Assembly (NCBI GenBank): GCA_036380735.1 | Contig: DASVEE010000037.1 | Location: forward strand, 1-64,000 | Length of the DNA: 64,000 bases | Source: DASVEE01 sp036380735 | GTDB taxonomy: Bacteria; Acidobacteriota; Thermoanaerobaculia; Gp7-AA8 | Direction of reading: 5' to 3' | Part shown: positions 44,020-52,021 of the stretch, piece after piece | Layout: every line of letters begins with the position of its first letter | How positions within the stretch are numbered: the first letter of the stretch is position 1 | Position numbers and translations under genes: made by a program | Notes under the pieces: generated by a model | The model's database searches: none | What the model was told of the DNA's origin: nothing | What the model saw: only the letters and a program-made list of their open reading frames with translations

Positions 44020-44027
<8 letters not shown>
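42360..44027 (+). CDS. ctaD: Cytochrome c oxidase subunit I (caa3, A2 type)
   Basis: 555 aa, twelve helices. Low-spin heme and CuB ligands are in 'FTLHGIVMIFFFLIPAIP', 'WFYSHPAVYIMILP' (His-Tyr crosslink), 'WAHHLFVAG' and 'HVHDSYFVVAHFHYIMVGG'. The sequence YSHPA replaces the GHPE of mitochondrial-type enzymes: the D-channel Glu is absent and a Tyr-Ser pair is present, the mark of A2-type oxidases. Proton-pumping O2 reductase core. Confidence 0.95.
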
Positions 44028-44727
<700 letters not shown>

Positions 44728-44736
44728 GCCAACGTC

Positions 44737-45069
44737 ATGGAAAAGTTCGAACACGAGCCCTCATCGCACAAACACGCTCCCGCGCATCACGTGACGTCGC
44801 TGCCGGTGTACTTCGGCATCTTCTTCGCGCTGATGGTGCTGACCGTTCTCACCGTCGTCGCCTCGCGCGTCGACCTCGGCGTGTTGAACACCCCGATTGC
44901 GATGCTCATCGCCATCGTCAAGTGCCTGCTGGTCATCCTCTGGTTCATGCACGTGATCCACTCCCCCAAACTGACGTGGGTCGTGGTGATCGCGTCGTTC
45001 CTCTGGCTGGGCGTGATGTTCGTGCTGACGTTCGCGGATTACCTGACGCGGTACTGGAACATCTACTAG
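44737..45069 (+). CDS. ctaF: Cytochrome c oxidase subunit IV (CtaF/COX4-like)
   Basis: 110 aa with three helices: 'VYFGIFFALMVLTVLTVVAS', 'IAMLIAIVKCLLVILWFMHVIHS' and 'WVVVIASFLWLGVMFVLTFADYLTRYW'. The MHVIHSPKLTW patch is typical of prokaryotic COX4. Last gene of the operon, followed directly by a hairpin. Confidence 0.9.
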   Translation: MEKFEHEPSSHKHAPAHHVTSLPVYFGIFFALMVLTVLTVVASRVDLGVLNTPIAMLIAIVKCLLVILWFMHVIHSPKLTWVVVIASFLWLGVMFVLTFADYLTRYWNIY

Positions 45070-45150
45070 GGCCAGGGCCCAGGGCCCAGCGCTCAGGGCT
45101 CAGGAGCTCCGCTTTGCGGCGGTTTTTCCCTGAGCCCTGAGCCCTAAGGC
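45068..45150. repeat. CAGGGCT heptamer hairpin (copy 1), likely also terminator
   Basis: CAGGGCC, CAGGGCC, CAGCGCT, CAGGGCT 7-mers and CAGGAGCTCCGC, then GCGGCGGTTTTTCC and CCCTGAGCCCTGAGCCCTAAG. It lies between ctaF and the convergent MATE gene and includes a short T run, so it may end transcription from both sides. Confidence 0.82.
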
Positions 45151-45151
45151 C

Positions 45152-46492
45152 TCATACGCGCTGGATGACGCGTGCGGATAGCCGGTCGAACCTGGCGAAC
45201 AGCAGCACGGCCACGACGGTCAGGCCGGCGCAGAGTCCCCACCACAGGCCTACGATGCCCATGCGCTCGTGGAAGCCCAGCCAGAGCGCGATGGGGAGCC
45301 CCACCAGCCAGTGGCCGCCGAGATTGGCCCACAGCGAGAACTTGGTGTCCGCCGCGCCGCGGAGGGCGCCGGCGCCGACGGCCTGGATACCGTCGGAGAG
45401 CTGGAACACCGCGGCGACGAGGAACAGCGGCATCGCGGTGAGGATGACCATCGGCTGATCGGTCATCAGGCGTGCGAGCGGCTGGGGGAAAAGGGCGAAG
45501 ATCGCGGCGTTGATGGCCATGACGCCGGCGCCGCCGAGGAGAGCGGCGTAGCCGGCAGCGCGCGTGGCGGCTTCGTCGCGTGCACCGATGGCCAGCCCCA
45601 CACGAACGGAGCCGGCGGAGGCGATGCCGAGAGCCACGGTGTAGGTGAACGACGCCAGTCCGAGCACGAGCTGGTGCGCCGCGAGGTCGTTGGTGCCGAG
45701 GCGGCCGGCGAGGACGCCGACGAGCGCGAAGATGCCGACTTCGGCCGCGAGCTGCACCGCGACGGGCAGCCCCACGCGGAACGCGCGGCGGACGTCCGGC
45801 GCGCTCCATTGGCGGATGTTCTCGTGGCCAGCGCAGTCGACCGGGATGCGGTTCACCGCGCGCACCAGAATCCAGAGCTGCAGGATCTGCCCGAGCACCG
45901 TTGCCAGCGCCGCGCCGGCCACACCCATCGCGGGAATCGGCCCGAAGCCGAAGACGAAGGCGATGTCGGCGACGATGTTGAACACGTTCGCTGCCACCAT
46001 CGAGATGAGCATCGGCTTTGTGACGCCGACCGCCTGCAGATACGCGCGCAGCACGAGGAAGGCGAGGAACGGCACCAGCCCGAGGATGCGGATGAGGAGG
46101 TAGGTGTTGGTCGGCGAGACGAGCTCCGCCTCGACCCCGACGTACGGCAATCCGAGCGACGCCAGCACCAGCGCGACCGTCAGCACGCCGCTGACGACGA
46201 CCGACAGCCAGATCCCCTGCCACATCACCTTGCGCGCGCGCATGGGCTCCCCGGCGCCGATTGCCTGCGAGATCAGCGGATCGACCCCGAACGCCAGGCC
46301 CATCCCGAACACGGAGAACGCAAAAAAGATCGCATTGCCCAGCCCCGCCGCGGCGAGCTCCGTCGCCCCGAGCCGCCCGAGCACGGCGATGTCGACCAGC
46401 GACATCAACTGCGTCCCCGCCTGCGCCGCCGCCAAAGGCACGGCCAGGGAGAGGAGGCTGCGAAGCTCAGTACGAAACACGGACCGCGTCAT
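45152..46492 (-). CDS. MATE-family multidrug/Na+(H+) antiporter
   Basis: 446 aa from ATG 46492, twelve helices in two halves. 'SLAVPLAAAQAGTQLMSLVDIAVLGRLGATELAAAGLGNAIFF' and 'GLPVAVQLAAEVGIFALVGVLAGRLGTNDLAAHQLVLGLASF' are the paired MATE openings. Relatives (NorM) extrude cationic drugs in exchange for Na+ or H+. Stands alone. Confidence 0.88.
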   Translation of the reverse strand: MTRSVFRTELRSLLSLAVPLAAAQAGTQLMSLVDIAVLGRLGATELAAAGLGNAIFFAFSVFGMGLAFGVDPLISQAIGAGEPMRARKVMWQGIWLSVVVSGVLTVALVLASLGLPYVGVEAELVSPTNTYLLIRILGLVPFLAFLVLRAYLQAVGVTKPMLISMVAANVFNIVADIAFVFGFGPIPAMGVAGAALATVLGQILQLWILVRAVNRIPVDCAGHENIRQWSAPDVRRAFRVGLPVAVQLAAEVGIFALVGVLAGRLGTNDLAAHQLVLGLASFTYTVALGIASAGSVRVGLAIGARDEAATRAAGYAALLGGAGVMAINAAIFALFPQPLARLMTDQPMVILTAMPLFLVAAVFQLSDGIQAVGAGALRGAADTKFSLWANLGGHWLVGLPIALWLGFHERMGIVGLWWGLCAGLTVVAVLLFARFDRLSARVIQRV

Positions 46493-46508
46493 GGCCGCGG
46501 CATTGTAC

Positions 46509-46563
46509 GGGGGACGATGGGACAAATAGGACCTATAGGACGGATAGGACGGATAGGACGGAG
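46509..46563 (+). repeat. GGACNNATR 9-mer array, single arm (copy 9)
   Basis: GGGGGACGATGGGACAAATA followed by CTATA, GGATA, GGATA and GGAGG variants. No inverted arm. It lies between the divergent MATE and hicA genes, so it sits in promoter territory. Confidence 0.85.
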
Positions 46564-46597
46564 GCAGGGGAAGTGGCGGCGGGGATAGAATTCAGCC

Positions 46598-46792
46598 GTG
46601 CCGACCAAAGTACGCGAAGCGGTCAGAATCATTCAGGATGATGGCTGGTTCGAAGTGAAGTCCCATGGCGGCAGTCATCGGCAGTACAAACATCCAACGA
46701 AGCCCGGTCGGGTGACGATCGCGGGCAAGATGAGTGATGATCTAGCCCCTGGAACATTCAGCAGCATCCTCAAACAGGCGGGCCTGAAATGA
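46598..46792 (+). CDS. hicA: HicA mRNA-interferase toxin
   Basis: 64 aa from GTG 46598. dsRBD-like fold with the catalytic GGSHRQYKHP (His27), then 'GRVTIAGKMSDDLAPGTFSSILKQAGL'. A TAGAAT hexamer ends 6 nt before the start, suggesting a near-leaderless message. Toxin of a type II toxin-antitoxin pair, with the antitoxin directly downstream. Confidence 0.9.
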   Translation: MPTKVREAVRIIQDDGWFEVKSHGGSHRQYKHPTKPGRVTIAGKMSDDLAPGTFSSILKQAGLK

Positions 46793-47010
46793 ACGTGCAC
46801 CGATTCCTCATCGTGATCGAAGACGCCGGACAGAACTTCTCCGCCTACTCACCGGACCTGCCGGGCTGTGTGGCTACCGGCGCGACGCGCGAAGAAACCG
46901 AAACCAACATGTACGCGGCCATCCAGATGCACATCGAAGGACTCCGTGAGGATGGCTTGCCCATTCCGCACTCGACGTCGGTGGCGGAGTACGTGGTGGT
47001 GGGGGCGTGA
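46789..47010 (+). CDS. hicB: HicB antitoxin (short form)
   Basis: 73 aa. 'FLIVIEDAGQNFSAYSPDLPGCVATGATREETETNMYAAIQMHIEGLREDGLPIP' is the partial RNase-H fold that blocks HicA. No separate C-terminal DNA-binding domain, so self-regulation may be weak or indirect. ATGA overlap with hicA. Confidence 0.9.
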   Translation: MNVHRFLIVIEDAGQNFSAYSPDLPGCVATGATREETETNMYAAIQMHIEGLREDGLPIPHSTSVAEYVVVGA

Positions 47011-47021
47011 TGCCCACGACT

Positions 47022-47045
47022 CGATAGGACGGATAGGTCCTATCG
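47022..47045. repeat. Minimal GGAC palindrome (copy 10)
   Basis: CGATAGGAC, a 6-nt loop (GGATAG), then GTCCTATCG: one perfect 9-bp stem. This seems to be the smallest unit of the 9-mer hairpin family and shows the conserved end sequence alone. Confidence 0.8.
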
Positions 47046-47099
47046 CGCCCCGCCCCCAAACCAACACCCACCCCCCGAATCCCGTATAAGCTCCGTTGC

Positions 47100-47420
47100 A
47101 TGGCCTGGGTCATTCTCATCATCGCTGGTCTGCTGGAAGTCTGCTGGGCCGTGGGGCTCAAGTACACGGATGGGTTCCGGAAGCCGGTGGCTTCCGTCCT
47201 GGTCATCGCGGCGATTGCGGCGAGCATGTTCCTGCTCTCCTGGGCGGCGCGGACGCTCCCCATCGGGACGGCGTACGCGGTATGGGTGGGGATTGGCGCG
47301 CTGGGGGCGGCGGTTCTGGGGGTGGTGTTGTTCAAGGAGCCGGTCACGCTGGCCCGGATGGCGTTCCTCCTTCTGCTCCTCGTCTCGATCGTCGGGTTGA
47401 AGTTCACGTCCGGCACGTGA
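47100..47420 (+). CDS. sugE: Small multidrug resistance exporter, guanidinium (SugE/Gdx) subtype
   Basis: 106 aa, four helices. Conserved Glu13 in 'GLLEVCWAVGLKYTDGF', then 'RTLPIGTAYAVWVGIGALGA'. The GLKYTDGF sequence is characteristic of the Gdx subtype that exports guanidinium rather than drugs. No guanidine riboswitch seen upstream. Confidence 0.88.
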   Translation: MAWVILIIAGLLEVCWAVGLKYTDGFRKPVASVLVIAAIAASMFLLSWAARTLPIGTAYAVWVGIGALGAAVLGVVLFKEPVTLARMAFLLLLLVSIVGLKFTSGT

Positions 47421-47456
47421 TAGAACGTGCCGCTTTTTCTAAGGAAACCACGACAA

Positions 47457-48488
47457 ATGCGTTATCTCGTCACCGGCGGCGCCGGGTTCATCGGATCGAA
47501 TTTCATTCGCCTCCTGTTCAACAAGTACGGCAGCGATGCCCAGGTGGTGAATCTCGACAAACTGACGTATGCCGGTATCCGCGAGAACCTCGCCGAATAC
47601 GAGGGGCAGCCGAACTACCGCTTCGTGCAGGGCGACATCGCCAAGCCTGAAGACGTGGCGGAGGCCTACCGCGGCGTCGACGGCAGCGGCATCGACGTCG
47701 TGGTGAACTTCGCCGCGGAGACGCACGTCGACCGCTCGTTGATGGAAGCCGGCACGTTCATCGAGACCGACGTCCACGGCGTGCTCGTCCTCCTCGAGGA
47801 AGCGCGCAAGCACGCGCCGAACCTGAAGCGCTTCGTCCAGATCTCGACCGATGAGGTTTACGGCTCCATCGACGAAGGCTCCTTCAAGGAGACGGATCCG
47901 CTGAATCCGCGCAATCCGTACTCGGCGTCGAAGGCCGGCGGCGACCGCATGGCGTACGCGTATTCGCAGACGTACGGGATGCCGGTGATCATCACGCGCG
48001 CCTCGAACAACTTCGGTCCGTATCAGTACCCGGAGAAGCTGATCCCGCTGTTCGTGACGAACGCGATCGACGATCAGCCGCTGCCGCTCTACGGCGACGG
48101 CCGCAACGTGCGCGACTGGCTCTTCGTCGACGACCACTGCCGCGCCATCGACTATGCGATCGAGCACGGCACGAACGGCGAGACGTACAACATCGGCGGC
48201 GGCAACGAGCGCGAGAACCGCGACATCACCCACCGCATCCTCCAGATCCTCGGCAAGCCGGAATCGCTGATCAAGCGCGTGGCCGACCGCCAGGGACACG
48301 ATCGCCGCTACTCGATCGACATGCACAAGCTCGAAACGATGGGCTTCAAGTGCGACACTGATTTCGACGAAGCCCTCGAGCGCACCGTGCGCTGGTACGT
48401 CGACAACGAGCCGTGGTGGCGCGCGATCAAGGAGCGGAGCGCGGAGTACAAGGCGTTCTACGAAAAGCAGTACGCGAACCGGGCGTAA
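47457..48488 (+). CDS. rmlB: dTDP-glucose 4,6-dehydratase
   Basis: 343 aa from ATG 47457 after AAGGAAAC. NAD-binding 'TGGAGFIGSNF', catalytic 'STDEVYGS' (Thr/Asp/Glu) and 'YSASKAGGD' (Tyr/Lys). 'RASNNFGPYQYPEKLIPLF' and 'IGGGNERENRDI' are typical of RmlB. It makes dTDP-4-keto-6-deoxyglucose for rhamnose and other surface sugars. Other rml genes are not adjacent. Confidence 0.92.
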   Translation: MRYLVTGGAGFIGSNFIRLLFNKYGSDAQVVNLDKLTYAGIRENLAEYEGQPNYRFVQGDIAKPEDVAEAYRGVDGSGIDVVVNFAAETHVDRSLMEAGTFIETDVHGVLVLLEEARKHAPNLKRFVQISTDEVYGSIDEGSFKETDPLNPRNPYSASKAGGDRMAYAYSQTYGMPVIITRASNNFGPYQYPEKLIPLFVTNAIDDQPLPLYGDGRNVRDWLFVDDHCRAIDYAIEHGTNGETYNIGGGNERENRDITHRILQILGKPESLIKRVADRQGHDRRYSIDMHKLETMGFKCDTDFDEALERTVRWYVDNEPWWRAIKERSAEYKAFYEKQYANRA

Positions 48489-48490
48489 GA

Positions 48491-48600
48491 ACCGATAGGA
48501 CGAATAGGACCTATAGGACGAATAGGACCTATAGGACGAATAGGACCTATAGGACGGATGGGGAGACTCTCAGTCCCATTCGTCCTATAGGTCCTTTTCG
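48491..48600. repeat. GGACNNATR 9-mer hairpin element (copy 11)
   Basis: The left arm alternates GAATA and CTATA units three times (a perfect 18-nt higher-order repeat), then GGATG. The short right arm is GTCCCATTCGTCCTATAGG then TCC. Between convergent genes. Confidence 0.88.
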
Positions 48601-48610
48601 TGGGGTGCGC

Positions 48611-48982
48611 CTACGCCCGCACGCAGTGCTGAATATCCGCGATCAGCTTCGCCATGTCGAAGGGCTTGGCGTGGATGCGGTAGACCGGCATCTCGAACCT
48701 GCGCAGGATCTCGCTCTCCGGGACGGCGGACGCGATGATCGTGCACGCCAGCTTCTCGGGGTGGTGCTCCTTCATGTACTGCAGGACGCCATAGCCGTCG
48801 ACGCGGGGCATCATCATGTCGAGGAGGATGATCGAGTAGCCATCCTCATCGATCCGCTGAATCGCTTCCTCGCCGTCACGCGCGGTGTCCACGGTCAGGT
48901 CCTGCCGCTCGACGACTTTGGCCAGCATCGTCCGAATCGGGTCGTCGTCGTCCACCACCAGCGCACGTTTCTTGTCGTCCAC
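48611..48982 (-). CDS. Single-domain response regulator
   Basis: 123 aa from GTG 48982. Receiver domain only, with DDDD pocket, D55 in 'IILLDMMMPRVDGYG' and Lys in 'IHAKPFDM'. Lacks the CPPAxS tail of the pair at 8.2-9.2 kb. CheY-like signalling by protein contact is likely; the partner is unknown. Confidence 0.88.
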   Translation of the reverse strand: MDDKKRALVVDDDDPIRTMLAKVVERQDLTVDTARDGEEAIQRIDEDGYSIILLDMMMPRVDGYGVLQYMKEHHPEKLACTIIASAVPESEILRRFEMPVYRIHAKPFDMAKLIADIQHCVRA

Positions 48983-49018
48983 GGCTGAGGGCGCAGCAAG
49001 ATCACTGCCGGTTCATTC

Positions 49019-49294
49019 TTAGACGACCGCCGCGACCAGTGCCACCGGCAAGGCAAAGAGAGCGACGACGCCCGCAAACACGAGCACCGGCACCACCACC
49101 GCGACGAGCACAGGAACGATCACCGTCAGCGCAAACACCACCGCGACGATTGCCGCGATGGCTTTGAATGCCACTGCGATGACCGCGAACGGCAGCAGCA
49201 CGACCTCGACGGCCATCTTGATGACGAACCCCGCCGCGGCGACGACCGCACAGCCAACGGCGAGCACGACCAGAAGAGCGAAAAGTTCGAACAT
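49019..49294 (-). CDS. Very hydrophobic small membrane protein
   Basis: 91 aa, about 80% Ala/Val/Leu/Ile/Phe, three likely helices. A strong AGGAGG lies 7 nt before ATG 49294, which argues for real translation. No family recognised. Confidence 0.65.
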   Translation of the reverse strand: MFELFALLVVLAVGCAVVAAAGFVIKMAVEVVLLPFAVIAVAFKAIAAIVAVVFALTVIVPVLVAVVVPVLVFAGVVALFALPVALVAAVV

Positions 49295-49339
49295 GTGCGC
49301 CTCCTCGCTAGTGGTACGGGGAGGCGCACGCCGGGTTGC

Positions 49340-49455
49340 GTTCGAGGGCTCAGGGCTCGGCGCTCAGGGTCCAGGAGAGCTGCTGCCGTGATCGAGCGTC
49401 AGCGGGCGGCGGGCCCTGAGCCCTGAGCTCCGGGCCCTGAGCCCTGCCCTCGAAC
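49340..49455. repeat. CAGGGCT heptamer hairpin (copy 2), right arm coding
   Basis: GTTCGAGGGC and GCCCTCGAAC close a stem of CAGGGCT/CAGGGCC 7-mers on the left and GGCCCTGAGCCCTGAG-type on the right. The right half (49399-49455) is translated as the tail of the amidohydrolase. Confidence 0.85.
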
Positions 49456-50721
49456 CACCTTGCCGTCCTTCATCACGAAGACCACCTGCTCCACGCGGCG
49501 GATATCCTGCACAGGGTCGCCGGCCACGGCGATCACATCCGCCAGCTTGCCCGCTTCCAGCGAGCCGACGCGCTTTTCCCAGCCGAGGAGGCGGGCGGCG
49601 CCGATGGTGGAGGCGGTGATGGCGTCGAGGGGACGCATGCCGCCCCAATCGACCATCAGCAGCAGCTCGCGCATGTTCGCGCCGTGCGGACCGACGCCGG
49701 CGTCGGTGCCCATGGCCACCGGGACTCCGTTGGCGACGGCGATCTTCAGCGCGCGGCGTCCTGCTTCGGCCGCGGAGAGCGCCTTCTCCTTGCGCAGACC
49801 GGTGAGGACGTTCGACTTCGCGGCCTGCTCTACGCGCTCCAATGCCGAGAGTGTCGGCACGAGGTACGTGCCGCGCTGCGCCATCAGCTTCGCGCCTTCT
49901 TCGTCGAGGAACGAGCCGTGCTCGATCGAGGCGACGCCCGCGCGAACGGCGATCTTGATTCCTTCGGTGCCGTGCGCGTGCGCGGCGACCTTGCGCTCGT
50001 GCTTGTGCGCTTCGTCCACCATCGCTTTCAGCTCGTCGTAGTCGTACTGCGGCGACCCGACCGCATCGCCTTCCGACAGCACGCCGCCGGTCGCGCAGGT
50101 TTTGATCGCGTCCGCGCCGTACTTGATCATGTAGCGCACCGCGGCGCGCACGTCGTCGACGCCATTCGCGATCCCTTCGCGGTAGCCCGACTCGAGCACG
50201 CCCGGGCGGTAGCCGTTGTCGTCGCAGTGACCGCCGGTGATGCCGAGGCTGTAGCCGGCGGCCTGGATGCGTGGGCCGGTGATGTGGCCCTCGTCGATCG
50301 CGCGGCGCAGCGCGATGTCGTTGAAGTCGCTGGTGCCGACGTTCCGCACCGACGTGATGCCGGCCTGCAGTGTCTTCTGCGCGTTCGCGACGCCGCGGAT
50401 CGCGCCGTAGGCGGGGAAGTCGCGCACGGACGATTCGTTCCAGCCAGGCTCACCGAGCTCGCGCCCGAAGAGGTGCGTGTGCGTGTCGATGAAGCCGGGA
50501 AGCAGCGTCGCGTCGCCGAGGTCGATCACGCGCGCACCGCGCGGAATCGCGACGTTGGAACCGGCCGCCGTGATGCGATTGCCCGTCACGATGACGACGC
50601 CGTTCTGCACCGGCGCCGCGCCGGTGCCATCGATCAGCCGCGCCGCGCGAATGGCGACGACTTCATCGGCGGCAAAGGCGGTCGTGGCCATGAGGGTGAA
50701 AAGGAAAAGCAGTCTGCGCAT
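49399..50721 (-). CDS. Secreted metal-dependent amidohydrolase (imidazolonepropionase/Xaa-Pro-type)
   Basis: 440 aa with signal peptide 'LLFLFTLMATTAFA'. Metal ligands: DTHTHLFG, Lys in 'DAIKTCATGG', His in 'AAHAHGTEG' and 'SIEHGSF', Asp in 'MGTDAGVG'. This is the organisation of subtype-I amidohydrolases that act on peptides or cyclic amides. The last 16 residues (GQGSGPGAQGSGPAAR) come from the heptamer repeat and are not part of the fold. Confidence 0.85.
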   Translation of the reverse strand: MRRLLFLFTLMATTAFAADEVVAIRAARLIDGTGAAPVQNGVVIVTGNRITAAGSNVAIPRGARVIDLGDATLLPGFIDTHTHLFGRELGEPGWNESSVRDFPAYGAIRGVANAQKTLQAGITSVRNVGTSDFNDIALRRAIDEGHITGPRIQAAGYSLGITGGHCDDNGYRPGVLESGYREGIANGVDDVRAAVRYMIKYGADAIKTCATGGVLSEGDAVGSPQYDYDELKAMVDEAHKHERKVAAHAHGTEGIKIAVRAGVASIEHGSFLDEEGAKLMAQRGTYLVPTLSALERVEQAAKSNVLTGLRKEKALSAAEAGRRALKIAVANGVPVAMGTDAGVGPHGANMRELLLMVDWGGMRPLDAITASTIGAARLLGWEKRVGSLEAGKLADVIAVAGDPVQDIRRVEQVVFVMKDGKVVRGQGSGPGAQGSGPAAR

Positions 50722-50730
50722 CGGCAGAGT

Positions 50731-50830
50731 CTAGACGATAGGACGAATAGGACAGATGGGACAAATAGGACAGATGTCCGTCCCATTCGTCCCATTCGTC
50801 CTATAGGTCCCATTCGTCCTATCGTGCCCC
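50731..50830. repeat. GGACNNATR 9-mer hairpin element (copy 12)
   Basis: GACGATAGGACGAATAGGAC with AGATG, AAATA and AGATG units, and a right arm of five GTCC units ending CCTATCGTGCCCC. The terminal CTATCG provides the citrate synthase stop codon (minus-strand CGATAG). Confidence 0.9.
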
Positions 50831-51964
50831 GGCGAACGCGCGCCGTTCCCCCACATACACCGACTGCGGCCGGATGATCCGGTTGCTCTGCCGCTGCTCG
50901 AAGCAGTGCGCAATCCACCCGGCCACCCGGCTGATGGCGAACGTGGGGGTGAACAGCGGCACCTCCAGCCCGAGCCCGTGCAGCAGGAGCGCGGTGTAGA
51001 ACTCGACGTTCGTCTGCAGGTTGCGTCCCGGCTTGTGCTCCTCCAGCAGACGGATCGCGGTGCGCTCGACGGCGCGCGCGAGCTCGTAGAGCGACATGTC
51101 GCCGGCGCGCGTGAACATGCGCTCGGCGGCGGCGGAGAGGACGTCGGCGCGCGGGTCGCGCACTTTGTAGACGCGGTGGCCGAAGCCCATGAGCCGCTCC
51201 CCCGAGGCGATCTTCTGCCGCAGCACCTCCTCGGCACGCGACGCGTCGCCGATCTCGAACACCATGTCCAGCGCCGGTCCGGGCGCGCCGCCGTGCAGTG
51301 GTCCTTTGAGCGCGCCGATGGCGCCCACGATCGCGGAGATGAGGTCGGACTGCGTCGAGGCGATCACGCGCGCGGTGAACGTCGACGCGTTGAGGCCGTG
51401 ATCGACGACCGTGTTGAGGTACGTCTCCATGCCGCGCACCTGTTCCTCGTGCGGCACGGTGCCGGTGAGCATGTAGAGGTAGTTCGCGGCGTGACCGAGC
51501 GACGCGTCAGGCGCGATCGGTGCGCGGTCATGCAGCAGGTTCCAGTAGGCGGCGACGATCGTCGGAAACGTGGCGAGGAGCAGCATCGCCGCATTGCGCT
51601 CGTCTTTCGTCTCGCGCAGGCTGAGCGTGCCGGCGGCGATGCGCAGCGCGTCCATGCCGTCGATGCGCGCGCGGGCGCAGGCGGCAAGCAGCTCCAGGGT
51701 TTCCGGTGGCAGCGCGCGGCGCGAGGCGAGCTCCGCGCGGAAGGTTTTCAGTGCCGCCGCGTCCGGAAGCTGGCCGTCCCACAGGAGCAGTACCGTCTCT
51801 TCGAAGGTGGCGTTGGCGGCAAGCTCGTCCACGGTGAAGCCGCCGATGATCAGCTCGCCCTTCTGTCCGTCGACCATGCTCAGTCGCGTTTCGGCGGCGA
51901 CGATGCCTTCCAGGCCGGCGTGCAGCACATAGTCTGTAGTGTGATGTCCGTTGTCCGTGTTCAT
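50819..51964 (-). CDS. Citrate synthase family protein
   Basis: 381 aa from ATG 51964. Motifs: 'DHGLNASTFTARV', 'LKGPLHGGAPGPA' (catalytic His), 'MGFGHRVYKVRDPRA' (His). In 'LQTNVEFYTALLLHG' Glu stands where many citrate synthases have the catalytic Asp. 'FTPTFAISRVAGWIAHCFEQ' follows. A citrate or 2-methylcitrate synthase is possible. The N-terminus MNTDNGHHTTDY is repeat-like. Divergent from an HTH-fused paralogue. Confidence 0.85.
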   Translation of the reverse strand: MNTDNGHHTTDYVLHAGLEGIVAAETRLSMVDGQKGELIIGGFTVDELAANATFEETVLLLWDGQLPDAAALKTFRAELASRRALPPETLELLAACARARIDGMDALRIAAGTLSLRETKDERNAAMLLLATFPTIVAAYWNLLHDRAPIAPDASLGHAANYLYMLTGTVPHEEQVRGMETYLNTVVDHGLNASTFTARVIASTQSDLISAIVGAIGALKGPLHGGAPGPALDMVFEIGDASRAEEVLRQKIASGERLMGFGHRVYKVRDPRADVLSAAAERMFTRAGDMSLYELARAVERTAIRLLEEHKPGRNLQTNVEFYTALLLHGLGLEVPLFTPTFAISRVAGWIAHCFEQRQSNRIIRPQSVYVGERRAFAGAR

Positions 51965-51971
51965 ACAACGA

Positions 51972-52000
51972 AAACTAGGGCGGCTGTACCACGTTGTCAA
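51972..52000 (-). promoter_or_regulatory. Candidate promoter of the citrate synthase gene
   Basis: Minus-strand TTGACA (52000-51995), 17-bp spacer, then TAGTTT (51977-51972). The start point would be at or next to ATG 51964, so the message may be leaderless. Confidence 0.4.
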
Positions 52001-52001
52001 T

Positions 52002-52019
52002 ATTGATTGTACAATCAAT
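52002..52019. promoter_or_regulatory. 18-bp perfect palindrome between the divergent citrate synthase genes
   Basis: ATTGATTGTACAATCAAT lies in an AT-rich island, 2 bp before the HTH-fused gene and next to the opposing -35. Its position fits an operator shared by both genes, possibly bound by the HTH domain of the fusion protein. Confidence 0.6.
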
Positions 52020-52021
52020 AG

